A stretch of 46,018 nt of DNA from HRBIN29 sp034431815. GTDB taxonomy: Bacteria; Chloroflexota; Dehalococcoidia; Tepidiformales; Tepidiformaceae. Of this stretch, positions 33,424-43,154 are shown piece by piece; the stretch's first letter is position 1; every line of letters begins with the position of its first letter. The translations under genes were made by a program, and so were the position numbers. Where the stretch lies: the NCBI GenBank assembly GCA_034431815.1, contig DAOUCS010000189.1, positions 1-46,018 on the forward strand, in the 5' to 3' direction. Below the pieces are notes generated by a model. That model did no database searches. It was given only the letters and a program-made list of their open reading frames with translations, and was not told where the DNA came from.

Positions 33424-35013
33424 TCATTCCCATTCGATGGTGCCGGGGGGCTTGCTCGTGATGTCGTACACCACCCGGTTCACCTCGGGCACTTCGTTGA
33501 CGATGCGGTTGGCGATGCGGCCGAGAAGCTCGTAGGGGAGGCGCGCCCAATCGGCGGTCATCGCGTCATCGGCCACGACCGCCCGGACAGCAACCGCGTA
33601 GCCGTACGTGCGGTAATCGCCCATGACGCCGACGGTCCGGGTGTTCGTCAGCACGGCGAACGCCTGCCAGAGCTTCCGATACCACCCGGCGGCCCGAACC
33701 TCGTCGACGACGATCTTGTCGGCGAGGCGGAGGACGGCGAGCTTCTCGGGGGTTACCTCGCCGACGATGCGAATGGCGAGCCCTGGGCCCGGGAACGGGT
33801 GCCGCCAGAGGATCTCCTCGGGCAATCCCAGCGTTTCGCCGATCCGGCGGACTTCGTCCTTGAACAGGTAGCGGAGCGGCTCGACGAGCTCGAGCTTCAT
33901 ATCGGGCGGCAGTCCGCCGACGTTGTGATGGGTCTTGATGGTCACCGAACCGGCCCCGTGGCCCGCGCTCTCGATCACGTCCGGATAGAGCGTTCCCTGA
34001 GCCAGGAAGCGAGCCCCTTCGATCTTCCGGGCCTCCCGCTCGAAGACGCGGATGAACGTGTTGCCGATGCGCACCCGCTTCGTTTCCGGGTTCGTGACCT
34101 CGGCGAGCGCCGCGAGGAACTCGTCGCGCGCATCGACGTGGACGAGGTTCATGCGCATCGTGCGCCCGAAGGTTTCCACCACCTCTTCGGCCTCGCCAGC
34201 TCGGAGGAGCCCGTTATCGACGAAGATGCAGGTGAGGCGGTCGCCCACGGCCCGGTGAACGAGCGCTGCGGTCACGGCGCTGTCGACGCCGCCCGAGAGC
34301 GCACAGATCACGCGGCCATCGCCCACCTGGCTGCGAATGGCCGCAACAGCCTCCTCCACGAAGTTCCCCGGCGTCCAGCTCCGCGAACAGCCGCAGACGC
34401 GTTCGAGGAAGTTCCGGAGGATCTCCTTTCCCAGCGGGGTGTGGACAACCTCAGGGTGGAACTGCAACCCGTAGTAGCCGCGCGCGGGGTCGGCCATGAC
34501 GGCCACGGGTGAGTTCGCCGAACGTGCTGCGACCTGAAAGCCGGGAGGGACCTCCTCGATCCGGTCACCGTGACTCATCCAGACATCGAGCTCGCTGGGG
34601 AGGCCGGCGAACAGCGGTGTTTCGGCGAGGAGCTCGATGCGCGCGGGCCCGTACTCCCGCTCGAGGCTCGGCCCGACCCGGCCGCCCAGCTGGTGGGCAA
34701 GCAGCTGCATGCCGTAACAGATGCCGAGCACCGGGACCCCCGCTTCGAAGACCCACTCTGGAGCGCGGGGGGCGCCTTCGTCGTACACGCTGTTGGGCCC
34801 CCCGGAGAGGATGATGCCCTTCAAGTTGTGCCCGGTTACGGCTTCTCGAGGAGTGTGCCAGGGAAGGAGTTCGCAGTAGGTGTTCAGCTCGCGGATGCGC
34901 CGGGCAATCAGCATCGAGTATTGCGAGCCGAAGTCGAGGACGACGATCGTCTCGTGGGACGTGGCAGGGTCGGGGTTCGCGGGCGAGCCGTCGGCCAGGG
35001 CGTGCTCGGTCAT
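33424..35013 (-). CDS. guaA: GMP synthase (glutamine-hydrolysing)
   Basis: 529 residues from the ATG at 35013, with AAGGTG nine bases upstream; earlier in-frame codons are GTG and TTG only. It converts XMP to GMP using glutamine. The class I amidotransferase domain has GICYGMQ (nucleophile Cys) and FHPEVVHTP (His and Glu). The ATP pyrophosphatase loop is ALSGGVDSAVTAAL, and the C-terminal dimerisation domain ends in DITSKPPGTIEWE. First gene of the guaA-purD-cupin-purB run. Confidence 0.97.
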   Translation of the reverse strand: MTEHALADGSPANPDPATSHETIVVLDFGSQYSMLIARRIRELNTYCELLPWHTPREAVTGHNLKGIILSGGPNSVYDEGAPRAPEWVFEAGVPVLGICYGMQLLAHQLGGRVGPSLEREYGPARIELLAETPLFAGLPSELDVWMSHGDRIEEVPPGFQVAARSANSPVAVMADPARGYYGLQFHPEVVHTPLGKEILRNFLERVCGCSRSWTPGNFVEEAVAAIRSQVGDGRVICALSGGVDSAVTAALVHRAVGDRLTCIFVDNGLLRAGEAEEVVETFGRTMRMNLVHVDARDEFLAALAEVTNPETKRVRIGNTFIRVFEREARKIEGARFLAQGTLYPDVIESAGHGAGSVTIKTHHNVGGLPPDMKLELVEPLRYLFKDEVRRIGETLGLPEEILWRHPFPGPGLAIRIVGEVTPEKLAVLRLADKIVVDEVRAAGWYRKLWQAFAVLTNTRTVGVMGDYRTYGYAVAVRAVVADDAMTADWARLPYELLGRIANRIVNEVPEVNRVVYDITSKPPGTIEWE

Positions 35014-35038
35014 CGAGCGCTTCACCTTGTGTGCCCGC

Positions 35039-35067
35039 AACGTATCAAACGGCTCCCCTCCGGACAA
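35039..35067 (-). promoter_or_regulatory. Possible guaA promoter
   Basis: On the minus strand TTGTCC (35067-35062) and TACGTT (35044-35039) are 17 bases apart, placing the start near 35032 with the guaA ATG about 20 bases on. The match is moderate. On the other strand TATACT (35093-35098) lies 32 bases before the rpiB GTG and may be its -10, without a clear -35. Confidence 0.35.
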
Positions 35068-35129
35068 CGGAGGCGCCTTCGGAGCCCTCGGGTATACTCG
35101 AAGCCGACGAGTTCGCGGAGGAGACGCCT

Positions 35130-35602
35130 GTGCGTATCGGCTTCGGCGCCGACCACGCCGGTTTCCATCTCAAGGAGCACCTGGCAGCCGCCGCCCGCAG
35201 CTGGGGCCACGAAGTCCTGGACTTCGGCACCTTCGGCACCGAGAGCGTGGACTATCCCGACTTCGCGGAGGCGGTGGCGCGAGCTGTCCTCGACGGGCGC
35301 GCGGACACTGGCGTCGTCATCTGCTCCAACGGGGTGGGCATCAGCATTACAGCGAACAAAATCCCTGGGATCCGCTGCGCGCTCTGCCACACGAGCTGGG
35401 GCGCGGCCCGGGCTCGGCAGCACGTCGATGCGAACATGCTTGCCCTCGGGGCGATGGAAATCGGCCCAGCGGTGGCCGAAGAGATCCTTCGCGCCTTCCT
35501 GGAGAACACCTTCGAGGGAGGACGGCACGAACGCCGCCTCCAGAAGCTGCATGAGGTGGAACGGCGCGGCATCGCTGCCCGCGAAGCTGAGGTGCACCCC
35601 CG

Positions 35603-35606
<4 letters not shown>
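35130..35606 (+). CDS. rpiB: Ribose-5-phosphate isomerase B
   Basis: 158 residues from a GTG with GGAGGAG six bases upstream. It interconverts ribose-5-phosphate and ribulose-5-phosphate, supplying purine precursors. It begins RIGFGADHAGFHLKEHL (2-18); the catalytic Cys65 lies in CSNGVGISITANKIPGIR, where most RpiB enzymes read CGTG, so the neighbouring Thr is Asn67. His98 (RQHVDANML) is present. The GTGA overlap with pgk shows coupling. Confidence 0.93.
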
Positions 35607-36798
<1,192 letters not shown>

Positions 36799-36799
<1 letters not shown>

Positions 36800-37542
36800 T
36801 GCGTCGCCCCTTTATCGCCGGCAACTGGAAGATGCACACCCGCCGCGCCGAGGCGATCGACCTGGCGCAGGCGGTGGCCCGCGAAACGGCCGGAGCGGCA
36901 GCGGAGGTCGCGGTATGCGTCCCGTTTCCTCACCTCGGTCCGGTGAGCGAGGCCCTCTCCGGCACGCACGTGCTCCTCGGGGCCCAGAACCTCCACTGGG
37001 AGCCGCAGGGGGCGTTCACCGGCGAGGTTTCGGCGCCCATGCTCGCCGATTACTGCCAGGTCGTCATCATCGGGCACAGTGAGCGGCGGCAGTACTTCGG
37101 GGAAGCCGACGACTGGGTGCGCCGGAAGGTCGAAGCTGCGCTGCACCACGGGCTGCGGCCAATCGTCTGCGTGGGCGAAACGCTCGACCAACGCCGGGCC
37201 GGCCGTACGCTCGGCGTGCTGGAGCGCCAGATAAGAGCCGCCTTCGCCGAGCTCTCAGTCGATGCGCGGGTCACGATCGCTTACGAGCCGGTGTGGGCTA
37301 TCGGAACGGGCGAGACGGCCACACCGGAGCAAGCCCAGGAGGCATGCGCGTTCATCCGGTCGCTCCTCCGCTCCCTCGCCGGCCCCGAAGCCGAGCGCAT
37401 CCGCATCCAGTATGGTGGAAGCATGAACGCGAAGAACGCCCGGGAGCTCCTGCGGCAGCCCGATATCGACGGCGCGTTGGTCGGCGGTGCGTCGCTGCGG
37501 GCCGACGAGTTCGCAGCCATTGTGAGGGCAGCGGAGGGATGA
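36799..37542 (+). CDS. tpiA: Triosephosphate isomerase
   Basis: 247 residues from the ATG at 36799, which overlaps the pgk stop by one base (TGATG); a GTG three bases earlier is an alternative. The (beta/alpha)8 active site is complete: Asn and Lys in FIAGNWKMH, His in IIGHSERRQYF, catalytic Glu in AYEPVWAIGTGETAT, and the phosphate loop QYGGSMNAKN. No anomalies. Confidence 0.97.
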
Positions 37543-38486
37543 TCCGCCCCCTCATTGCCATCGTCGGCGCCACCGCGAGCGGCAAGTCGGCAGCCGCCCT
37601 CGAACTGGCCGAGCGGCTCGGCGGAGAGATCGTGAACGCCGACTCCCGGCAGGTCTACCGGGGCATGGATATCGGTACCGCCAAGCCACCGCCGGAGGTC
37701 CGCCGCCGCGTACCGCACCACTTGTACGACATCGCCGACCCGACCGACGAGTTCAGCCTGGCGATGTACGTCGACCTCGCCCGGGCGAAGTTCGAGGAGC
37801 TGTGGGCGAAGGGCACGTTCCCCTGGCTGGTCGGAGGCAGCGGGCAGTACGTGTGGGCGTTGCTGGAGGCATGGGAGGTGCCGCACGTGCCTCCCGATCG
37901 CGAGCTGCGGGCGCGGCTCGCCGCCGAGGCTGCCGAACGAGGGGCGGAAGCGCTCCACGCCGGCCTGGCGGCGGTCGACCCCATCGCCGCCGAGCGGATC
38001 GACCCCCGCAACGTCCGCCGGGTGATCCGCGCACTGGAGGTCTTCGAGCACACCGGCGTACCCATCAGCGTCTGGCAGCGAAAGGGCGAGCCGAACTTCC
38101 AGGTGCTGGTCGCCGCCATCGACGTCCCCCGCGACGAGCTCGAGCGGCGGATCGACGCGCGCGTCGAGGAGATGTTCGCATCGGGGCTCGTCGAGGAGGT
38201 GGAAGCTTTGCTCTCACGCGGCGTACCGCCTGACGCCCCGGCGCTGCAATCGATCGGATACGCGGAGGTGATAGCTTACCTTCACGGCATCTGTACGCGG
38301 GCCGAGGCCGTCGAAGCAACGAAGCGCGCGACGCGGCGGCTGGTGCGCCGGCAGCTCCAGTGGTTCCGGCGCGATGACCCGCGAATCCGCTGGATCCGGG
38401 AGCCGGCGGACATCGAACTCGAAGCGAACATCTTCACCGGAGCCTGCACCACGGCTATCCGCGGTCCCGGCCGGGGCCGTTCCTAG
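37539..38486 (+). CDS. miaA: tRNA dimethylallyltransferase
   Basis: 315 residues, ATG in the tpiA stop (ATGA). MiaA prenylates A37 of tRNAs that read UNN codons. P-loop GATASGKS (about 10-17), ADSRQVYRGMDIGTAKP, the catalytic Asp region and QSIGYAEVIAYL, plus a C-terminal RRLVRRQLQWFRRD segment, fit the family. It shares the dimethylallyl donor with the isoprenoid synthase at 2639-3613. Confidence 0.96.
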   Translation: MIRPLIAIVGATASGKSAAALELAERLGGEIVNADSRQVYRGMDIGTAKPPPEVRRRVPHHLYDIADPTDEFSLAMYVDLARAKFEELWAKGTFPWLVGGSGQYVWALLEAWEVPHVPPDRELRARLAAEAAERGAEALHAGLAAVDPIAAERIDPRNVRRVIRALEVFEHTGVPISVWQRKGEPNFQVLVAAIDVPRDELERRIDARVEEMFASGLVEEVEALLSRGVPPDAPALQSIGYAEVIAYLHGICTRAEAVEATKRATRRLVRRQLQWFRRDDPRIRWIREPADIELEANIFTGACTTAIRGPGRGRS

Positions 38487-38497
38487 GGAGCCCAACG

Positions 38498-39403
38498 ATG
38501 CGCCTGACGAAACTCCACGGTCTGGGGAACGATTACCTGTTCTACACGCCGTCTCCGGGCGAAGAGGAGCAGCCGGACTGGTCCGATCTCGCCCGGCGGG
38601 CGAGCGACCGTCACTTCGGCGTGGGAGCCGACGGTCTCATCCTCGCCCTCCCGTCGGCCGTGGCCGATCTGCGGATGCGCATCTTCAACGCCGACGGCTC
38701 CGAAGCGGAGATGTGCGGCAACGGGATCCGCTGTCTCGCCAAGTACGCCGTCGAAGAGAGGCTGGTCGACCCCACGGCCGAGCGGCTGCGCATCGAGACG
38801 CTCGCCGGCATCCTCACGATCGATCTCGTCCGCCAGGGGGGCGAAGTCGTCGGCGCCCGCGTCGACATGGGTCAACCCCGGCTGCGTCCTGTCGACATTC
38901 CCGTCGCGGTCGAAGGAGAGGGCCCGATCCTCGACTATCCGTTGGTGGTGGACGGGGTGCAGCTCAGGCTCGCGTTCGTGAGCATGGGCAATCCGCATGC
39001 CGTGCATTTCGTCGAAACCGACCCCGATGAGTTTCCGCTGGAGCGCATCGGACCACTCGTCGAGCACCACCCCCTCTTCCCGCGGCGAACGAACTTCCAG
39101 GTGGTGCAGGTCCTTGACCGCCACCGTGTCAAGCATCGCGTGTGGGAGCGTGGCGCCGGCCTCACCCTAGCTTCGGGCACCAGCGCAGCCGCGGTGTGCG
39201 TCGCCGGCTGTCTCAAGGGCCTCCTCGAGTCGCCGGTCGTTGATTCGCTGCCCGGCGGCGAACTCCTCCTCGAGTGGGACGGGAAGGGTTCCGTGTTCAT
39301 GACCGGTCCGGCTGTGCGCGTGTTCGACGCAGAGTGGAACGAGAGGGCCGCCCCCAGCTACCATCCGAGCGAACGCGCCGCCTCTGCGCTATCCCACCCC
39401 TGA
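38498..39403 (+). CDS. dapF: Diaminopimelate epimerase
   Basis: 301 residues. DapF interconverts LL- and meso-diaminopimelate using two opposed cysteines. The first is present (Cys73 in EMCGNGIRC), with MGNPHAVHF and WERGAGLTL. The second motif, normally ACGTGAC, reads ASGTSAA (225-231), so the second catalytic Cys is Ser226. The C-terminal tail is about 25 residues longer than average. It lies directly before a DapL-type aminotransferase, whose product is the DapF substrate, supporting a lysine role. Confidence 0.88.
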   Translation: MRLTKLHGLGNDYLFYTPSPGEEEQPDWSDLARRASDRHFGVGADGLILALPSAVADLRMRIFNADGSEAEMCGNGIRCLAKYAVEERLVDPTAERLRIETLAGILTIDLVRQGGEVVGARVDMGQPRLRPVDIPVAVEGEGPILDYPLVVDGVQLRLAFVSMGNPHAVHFVETDPDEFPLERIGPLVEHHPLFPRRTNFQVVQVLDRHRVKHRVWERGAGLTLASGTSAAAVCVAGCLKGLLESPVVDSLPGGELLLEWDGKGSVFMTGPAVRVFDAEWNERAAPSYHPSERAASALSHP

Positions 39404-39415
39404 GGGACCTGCCCC

Positions 39416-40585
39416 ATGCGACTTGCCGGCCGCGTCCAGGCCCTTCCCCCGTATCTGTTCGCTGAGATCTCTCGGAAAATTGCCGCGAAGCGGGCAGAAG
39501 GCATCCGCATCATCACTTTCGCCATCGGCGATCCGGACATCCCCACACCCGCCCACATCCTCGCGGAGCTTCACCGCGCCGCCGACGACCCGACGAACCA
39601 CCGGTATCCGGAGTCAGAGGGGCTGCCGGAGCTTCGCCAGGCGATCGCCGACTGGTACGAGCGCCGCTTCGAAGTGCGCTTCGACCCCCAGCGGGAGGCC
39701 CTTCCCCTCATCGGGTCGAAGGAAGGGATCGCCCACATGGCGCTCTGCCTCATCGACCCCGGCGACATCGCCCTGGTTCCCGACCCTGCCTATCCCGTCT
39801 ACGAGATCGGCACGATGTTCGCCGGCGGGAGCTGCTTCCGGCTGCCGCTCAAGCCCGAGCACGGCTGGCTACCCGACCTGGACGCGGTCCCGGAGGACGT
39901 CGCATCGCGAGCGAAGGTTCTTTGGCTGAACTACCCGAACAACCCCACCGGCGCCGTCGCCCCGCTTGACTTCTTCGAGAAGGTTGTTTGGTGGGCGAAG
40001 CGGCACGACATCGCGGTTTGCCACGACAACCCGTACTGCGACGTTGCCTACGACGGCTACAAGCCCGTTTCCATCTTCCAGGTGCCGGGAGCGAAAGACG
40101 TCGCGGTCGAGTTCAACAGCTGGTCGAAAATTTACAATATGACCGGATGGCGCATCGGCATGGTCGTGGGCAACCCCGTCCTCGTCGATGCGCTCATGCG
40201 GGTGAAATCGAATATCGATAGCGGCATTCCCCAGGCCATCCAGCGGATGGCCATCGCCGCGGTGTACGGGCCGCAGGACTGCATCAATGAACATAACCGC
40301 ATTTACCAGCGGCGCCGGGACCGCATGGTCGAGGTGCTTCGCGCCATCGGCCTCGAAGTGGAGCCGCCGAAAGCGTCGCTCTACGTATGGGCGAAGCTGC
40401 CCGACGGCGTGACGAGCGGGGAGTTCGCAGCTCGGCTCATCGAGGAGTGCGGCGTCGTGGTGACGCCGGGCCGCGGCTACGGCGAGTACGGCGAGGGGTA
40501 TATCAGGCTCTCGGTCACGACGCCGGACGGCGAACTCGAGGAGGGGCTCGAACGGCTGCGGAAGTGGCGCGGCCTCGGCGCGTAA
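39416..40585 (+). CDS. dapL: LL-diaminopimelate aminotransferase (DapL-type)
   Basis: 389 residues. A class I/II PLP aminotransferase with Lys238 in NSWSKIYNMTGWRIG, NPTG at 176-179 and DNPY at 204-207. The opening ALPPYLFAEISRKIAAKRAE and GDPDIPTPAHI resemble the DapL2-type enzymes, which make LL-diaminopimelate straight from tetrahydrodipicolinate. Adjacent dapF agrees. Related alanine or valine transaminases share these motifs, so the substrate is an inference from sequence style and context. Confidence 0.82.
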   Translation: MRLAGRVQALPPYLFAEISRKIAAKRAEGIRIITFAIGDPDIPTPAHILAELHRAADDPTNHRYPESEGLPELRQAIADWYERRFEVRFDPQREALPLIGSKEGIAHMALCLIDPGDIALVPDPAYPVYEIGTMFAGGSCFRLPLKPEHGWLPDLDAVPEDVASRAKVLWLNYPNNPTGAVAPLDFFEKVVWWAKRHDIAVCHDNPYCDVAYDGYKPVSIFQVPGAKDVAVEFNSWSKIYNMTGWRIGMVVGNPVLVDALMRVKSNIDSGIPQAIQRMAIAAVYGPQDCINEHNRIYQRRRDRMVEVLRAIGLEVEPPKASLYVWAKLPDGVTSGEFAARLIEECGVVVTPGRGYGEYGEGYIRLSVTTPDGELEEGLERLRKWRGLGA

Positions 40586-40617
40586 CCGGCCCGCAGGTTT
40601 CGGGTACGCTGGAAGCG

Positions 40618-41832
40618 ATGGTCCGACCGCGAGTCCACTCCACCGAACCGACCCCGGACCGCGCGTACCTCGTGGCTGCCGAGACTCCGCGGCAGCTCCT
40701 GCGCGCACGCGATTCGCTCGCTGAACTCGCGGAGCTCGCGCGCACCGCCGGGGCAGTGGTAGTGGGAAGCGCCACGCAGCGCCTCGACCACCCGAATCCG
40801 GCCACCTACATTGGCAAGGGGAAGCTCCAGCAGGTCATCGAGGAATCGCGCGCGTTGGGAGCGAACGTCGTCATCTTCGACGACGAGCTCTCCCCTTCCC
40901 AGCAGCGAAACCTCGAACGGGCCATTGGTCTGAAAGTGATCGACCGCACGGCCCTCATCCTCGACATCTTCGCGACCCGCGCGCGCACGAAAGAGGGGCG
41001 CTTGCAGGTGGAGCTGGCGCAGATGGAGTACCTCCTTCCCCGTTTGGCGGGACAGTGGTCTCACCTGGAGCGGCTGGAAGGCGCGATCGGAACGCGCGGC
41101 CCTGGCGAGACGCAGCTCGAAACGGACCGGCGGCTCGTACGCAACCGCATCGCGAAGATCAAGCGGGATCTGGAGGAGGTGCGGCGGCAGCGGGCCCTGT
41201 ACCGCCGCCTGCGGCAGCGTCGCGGCGTGCCCGTCGTGGCGCTCGTCGGCTACACGAACGCCGGCAAGTCGACGCTAATGCGCGCCCTTTCCGGGGCTGA
41301 TGCGTACGCCGAGGACAAGCCCTTCGCCACACTCGATCCGCTCACGCGCAGGCTGCGGCTTCCCTCCGGCGAGGTAGTCCTGCTCACCGACACCGTCGGG
41401 TTCATTCAGAAGCTGCCGGCGCAACTCGTGGCCGCCTTCCGCGCCACGCTCGAGGAGCTCGAGGATGCCGACCTGCTCCTGCACGTGGTCGACATCTCGC
41501 ACCCGCACGCCGTCGAGCACGTGAAGACCGTCATCGCTACTTTAGAGGGGCTCGGCCTGGCGGAGAAGTCGGCGCTGCTGGTCCTGAACAAGGTCGACCG
41601 GCTCTCTCTGCCCGATGGCAGCGTCGCGTCCCGATGGGAAGACGTCGGCGACGCGCTGCATCATCGCGGCGTGGCCGTGGAGCGTGCCGTGCCGGTATCA
41701 GCTCTCCACGGCTGGAATCTGTCGGCGCTTCTGCGCCGAATCGAGGCCGGCCTCGACGGCGATGCGCCTGTCGCGCGGGATGCGGTGCTGGCCATCCTCG
41801 GAGCGGCCGACCGCTCGCCAGCGGCAGTTTGA
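40618..41832 (+). CDS. hflX: GTPase HflX
   Basis: 404 residues. HflX binds the 50S subunit and rescues stalled or hibernating ribosomes. The N-terminal domain has PNPATYIGKGKLQQV and the glycine-rich GAIGTRGPGETQLETDRR linker; the GTPase has GYTNAGKST, a DTVGFI switch and NKVD. The start ATG at 40618 follows dapL by 32 bases. miaA and hflX are often neighbours in bacteria, here separated by lysine genes. Confidence 0.96.
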   Translation: MVRPRVHSTEPTPDRAYLVAAETPRQLLRARDSLAELAELARTAGAVVVGSATQRLDHPNPATYIGKGKLQQVIEESRALGANVVIFDDELSPSQQRNLERAIGLKVIDRTALILDIFATRARTKEGRLQVELAQMEYLLPRLAGQWSHLERLEGAIGTRGPGETQLETDRRLVRNRIAKIKRDLEEVRRQRALYRRLRQRRGVPVVALVGYTNAGKSTLMRALSGADAYAEDKPFATLDPLTRRLRLPSGEVVLLTDTVGFIQKLPAQLVAAFRATLEELEDADLLLHVVDISHPHAVEHVKTVIATLEGLGLAEKSALLVLNKVDRLSLPDGSVASRWEDVGDALHHRGVAVERAVPVSALHGWNLSALLRRIEAGLDGDAPVARDAVLAILGAADRSPAAV

Positions 41833-41857
41833 AACTGCAGCCCGCGTCCGGTAGAAC

Positions 41858-43153
41858 GTGGCCCAGATGAGCGCTCCGACGCCCCGGGCTCCTGTACCGC
41901 TCCCGCATCCCGACGGGCCGCTTTCCCCGTATCGGGTCCTGGACTTCTCTGACGTCAAGGGCCAACTGTGCGGGCGGCTCCTGGCGGAGCTGGGCGCTGA
42001 CGTCATCAAGGTCGAGCCGCGTGGCGGCGACCCGGTGCGCGAACGGGGGCCCTTCTACCGCGACCACCCCGGGGACGAACGGAGCCTCGTCTGGTGGGCA
42101 CTCAACGCGGGAAAGCGCTCCGTCACCCTCGAGCTGCGCCTCGAAGAGGGCCGCGAACTCGCCCGACGCCTCGCCGAGAAAGCCGACATCGTCATCCAGA
42201 CCTTCCGCCCCGGCGAGGCCAAGGCGTTGGGGCTGGACTATGCGACCCTCGCCAAGCGGAACCCTGGCATCATCGTTGTGAGCATTACCAACTTCGGGCT
42301 CACCGGGCCGTACCGCGACAAGGAGGCCACCGACATCGTCGGATCGGCCATGGGCGGGCACATGATGCTGAACGGTGACCCCGAGCGTGGCCCAGTGCGC
42401 ACCACGGCTCCCCAGGCGTACACCCAAGCGAACGTGCAGGCATGCGTTGGTGCGCTCATCGCCCTCTACGGACGCTGGAACAACGGAGGCCGGGGACAGC
42501 TCGTGGACGTCTCGATGCAGGAAGCGATGGCCAACACCATGGACAACGCCCAGCAGGTCTGGGACATCCGCGGGGTGAACCCGCGAGGCCCGGGACTGCG
42601 CCGGAACCGCGACGGCGTCCCTGGACCCCGCTACCTGTACGAGGCGGCCGACGGCTGGGTGGCGTGCCTCGCCTACGGGGGTCTCGTGGGGCCGACGAGC
42701 GAGGCCATCGTGGGCTGGCTTGCCGAGCACGGCGAGGCGGGCGATCTGACCTCGCCCGCCTGGCGAGAGCGGCTCCGGGGGCTCCAACCGCTGTCTCCCG
42801 AGGATGGAGCTTATCTGGAGGAGCGCCTCGCTGCCTTCTGCCGGCGCTTCCCCAAGGACTGGCTTGTCGCCGAGGCCCAGCGTCGCGGAGCCGGATGGGC
42901 TCCCGTCTACTCGCCCCGTGAAATTGTGGAATGCGAACAGCTCCATGCTCGGGAGTACTGGGTCCGCGTGCACCACGAGGACCTCGGTGAGACGTTCGTG
43001 TATCCTGGCGCGCCCTTCCGCCTGTCGAAGACACCCTGGCGGCAGCGGGGGCGCGCTCCCCATGTCGGTGAACATAACGCAGAGGTGTACGGAGAGCTGC
43101 TCGGCATCGATGCCGCAACTCTCCGTCGCCTCCGCCTCCGGATGGTGATCTGA
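41858..43153 (+). CDS. CaiB/BaiF class III CoA-transferase, subunit lacking the catalytic Asp
   Basis: 431 residues from a GTG; an ATG at 41867 is equally possible. Family III CoA-transferases move CoA between carboxylic acids through a mixed anhydride on an Asp. The N-terminal segment RVLDFSDVKGQLCGRLLAELGADVIKVE fits. The region where the Asp should lie reads APQAYTQANVQA, with Gln190 in its place. Its partner gene starts 1 base later and retains the Asp, so the two probably form a heteromer with one active subunit. The substrate is unknown. Confidence 0.88.
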   Translation: MAQMSAPTPRAPVPLPHPDGPLSPYRVLDFSDVKGQLCGRLLAELGADVIKVEPRGGDPVRERGPFYRDHPGDERSLVWWALNAGKRSVTLELRLEEGRELARRLAEKADIVIQTFRPGEAKALGLDYATLAKRNPGIIVVSITNFGLTGPYRDKEATDIVGSAMGGHMMLNGDPERGPVRTTAPQAYTQANVQACVGALIALYGRWNNGGRGQLVDVSMQEAMANTMDNAQQVWDIRGVNPRGPGLRRNRDGVPGPRYLYEAADGWVACLAYGGLVGPTSEAIVGWLAEHGEAGDLTSPAWRERLRGLQPLSPEDGAYLEERLAAFCRRFPKDWLVAEAQRRGAGWAPVYSPREIVECEQLHAREYWVRVHHEDLGETFVYPGAPFRLSKTPWRQRGRAPHVGEHNAEVYGELLGIDAATLRRLRLRMVI

Positions 43154-43154
43154 A

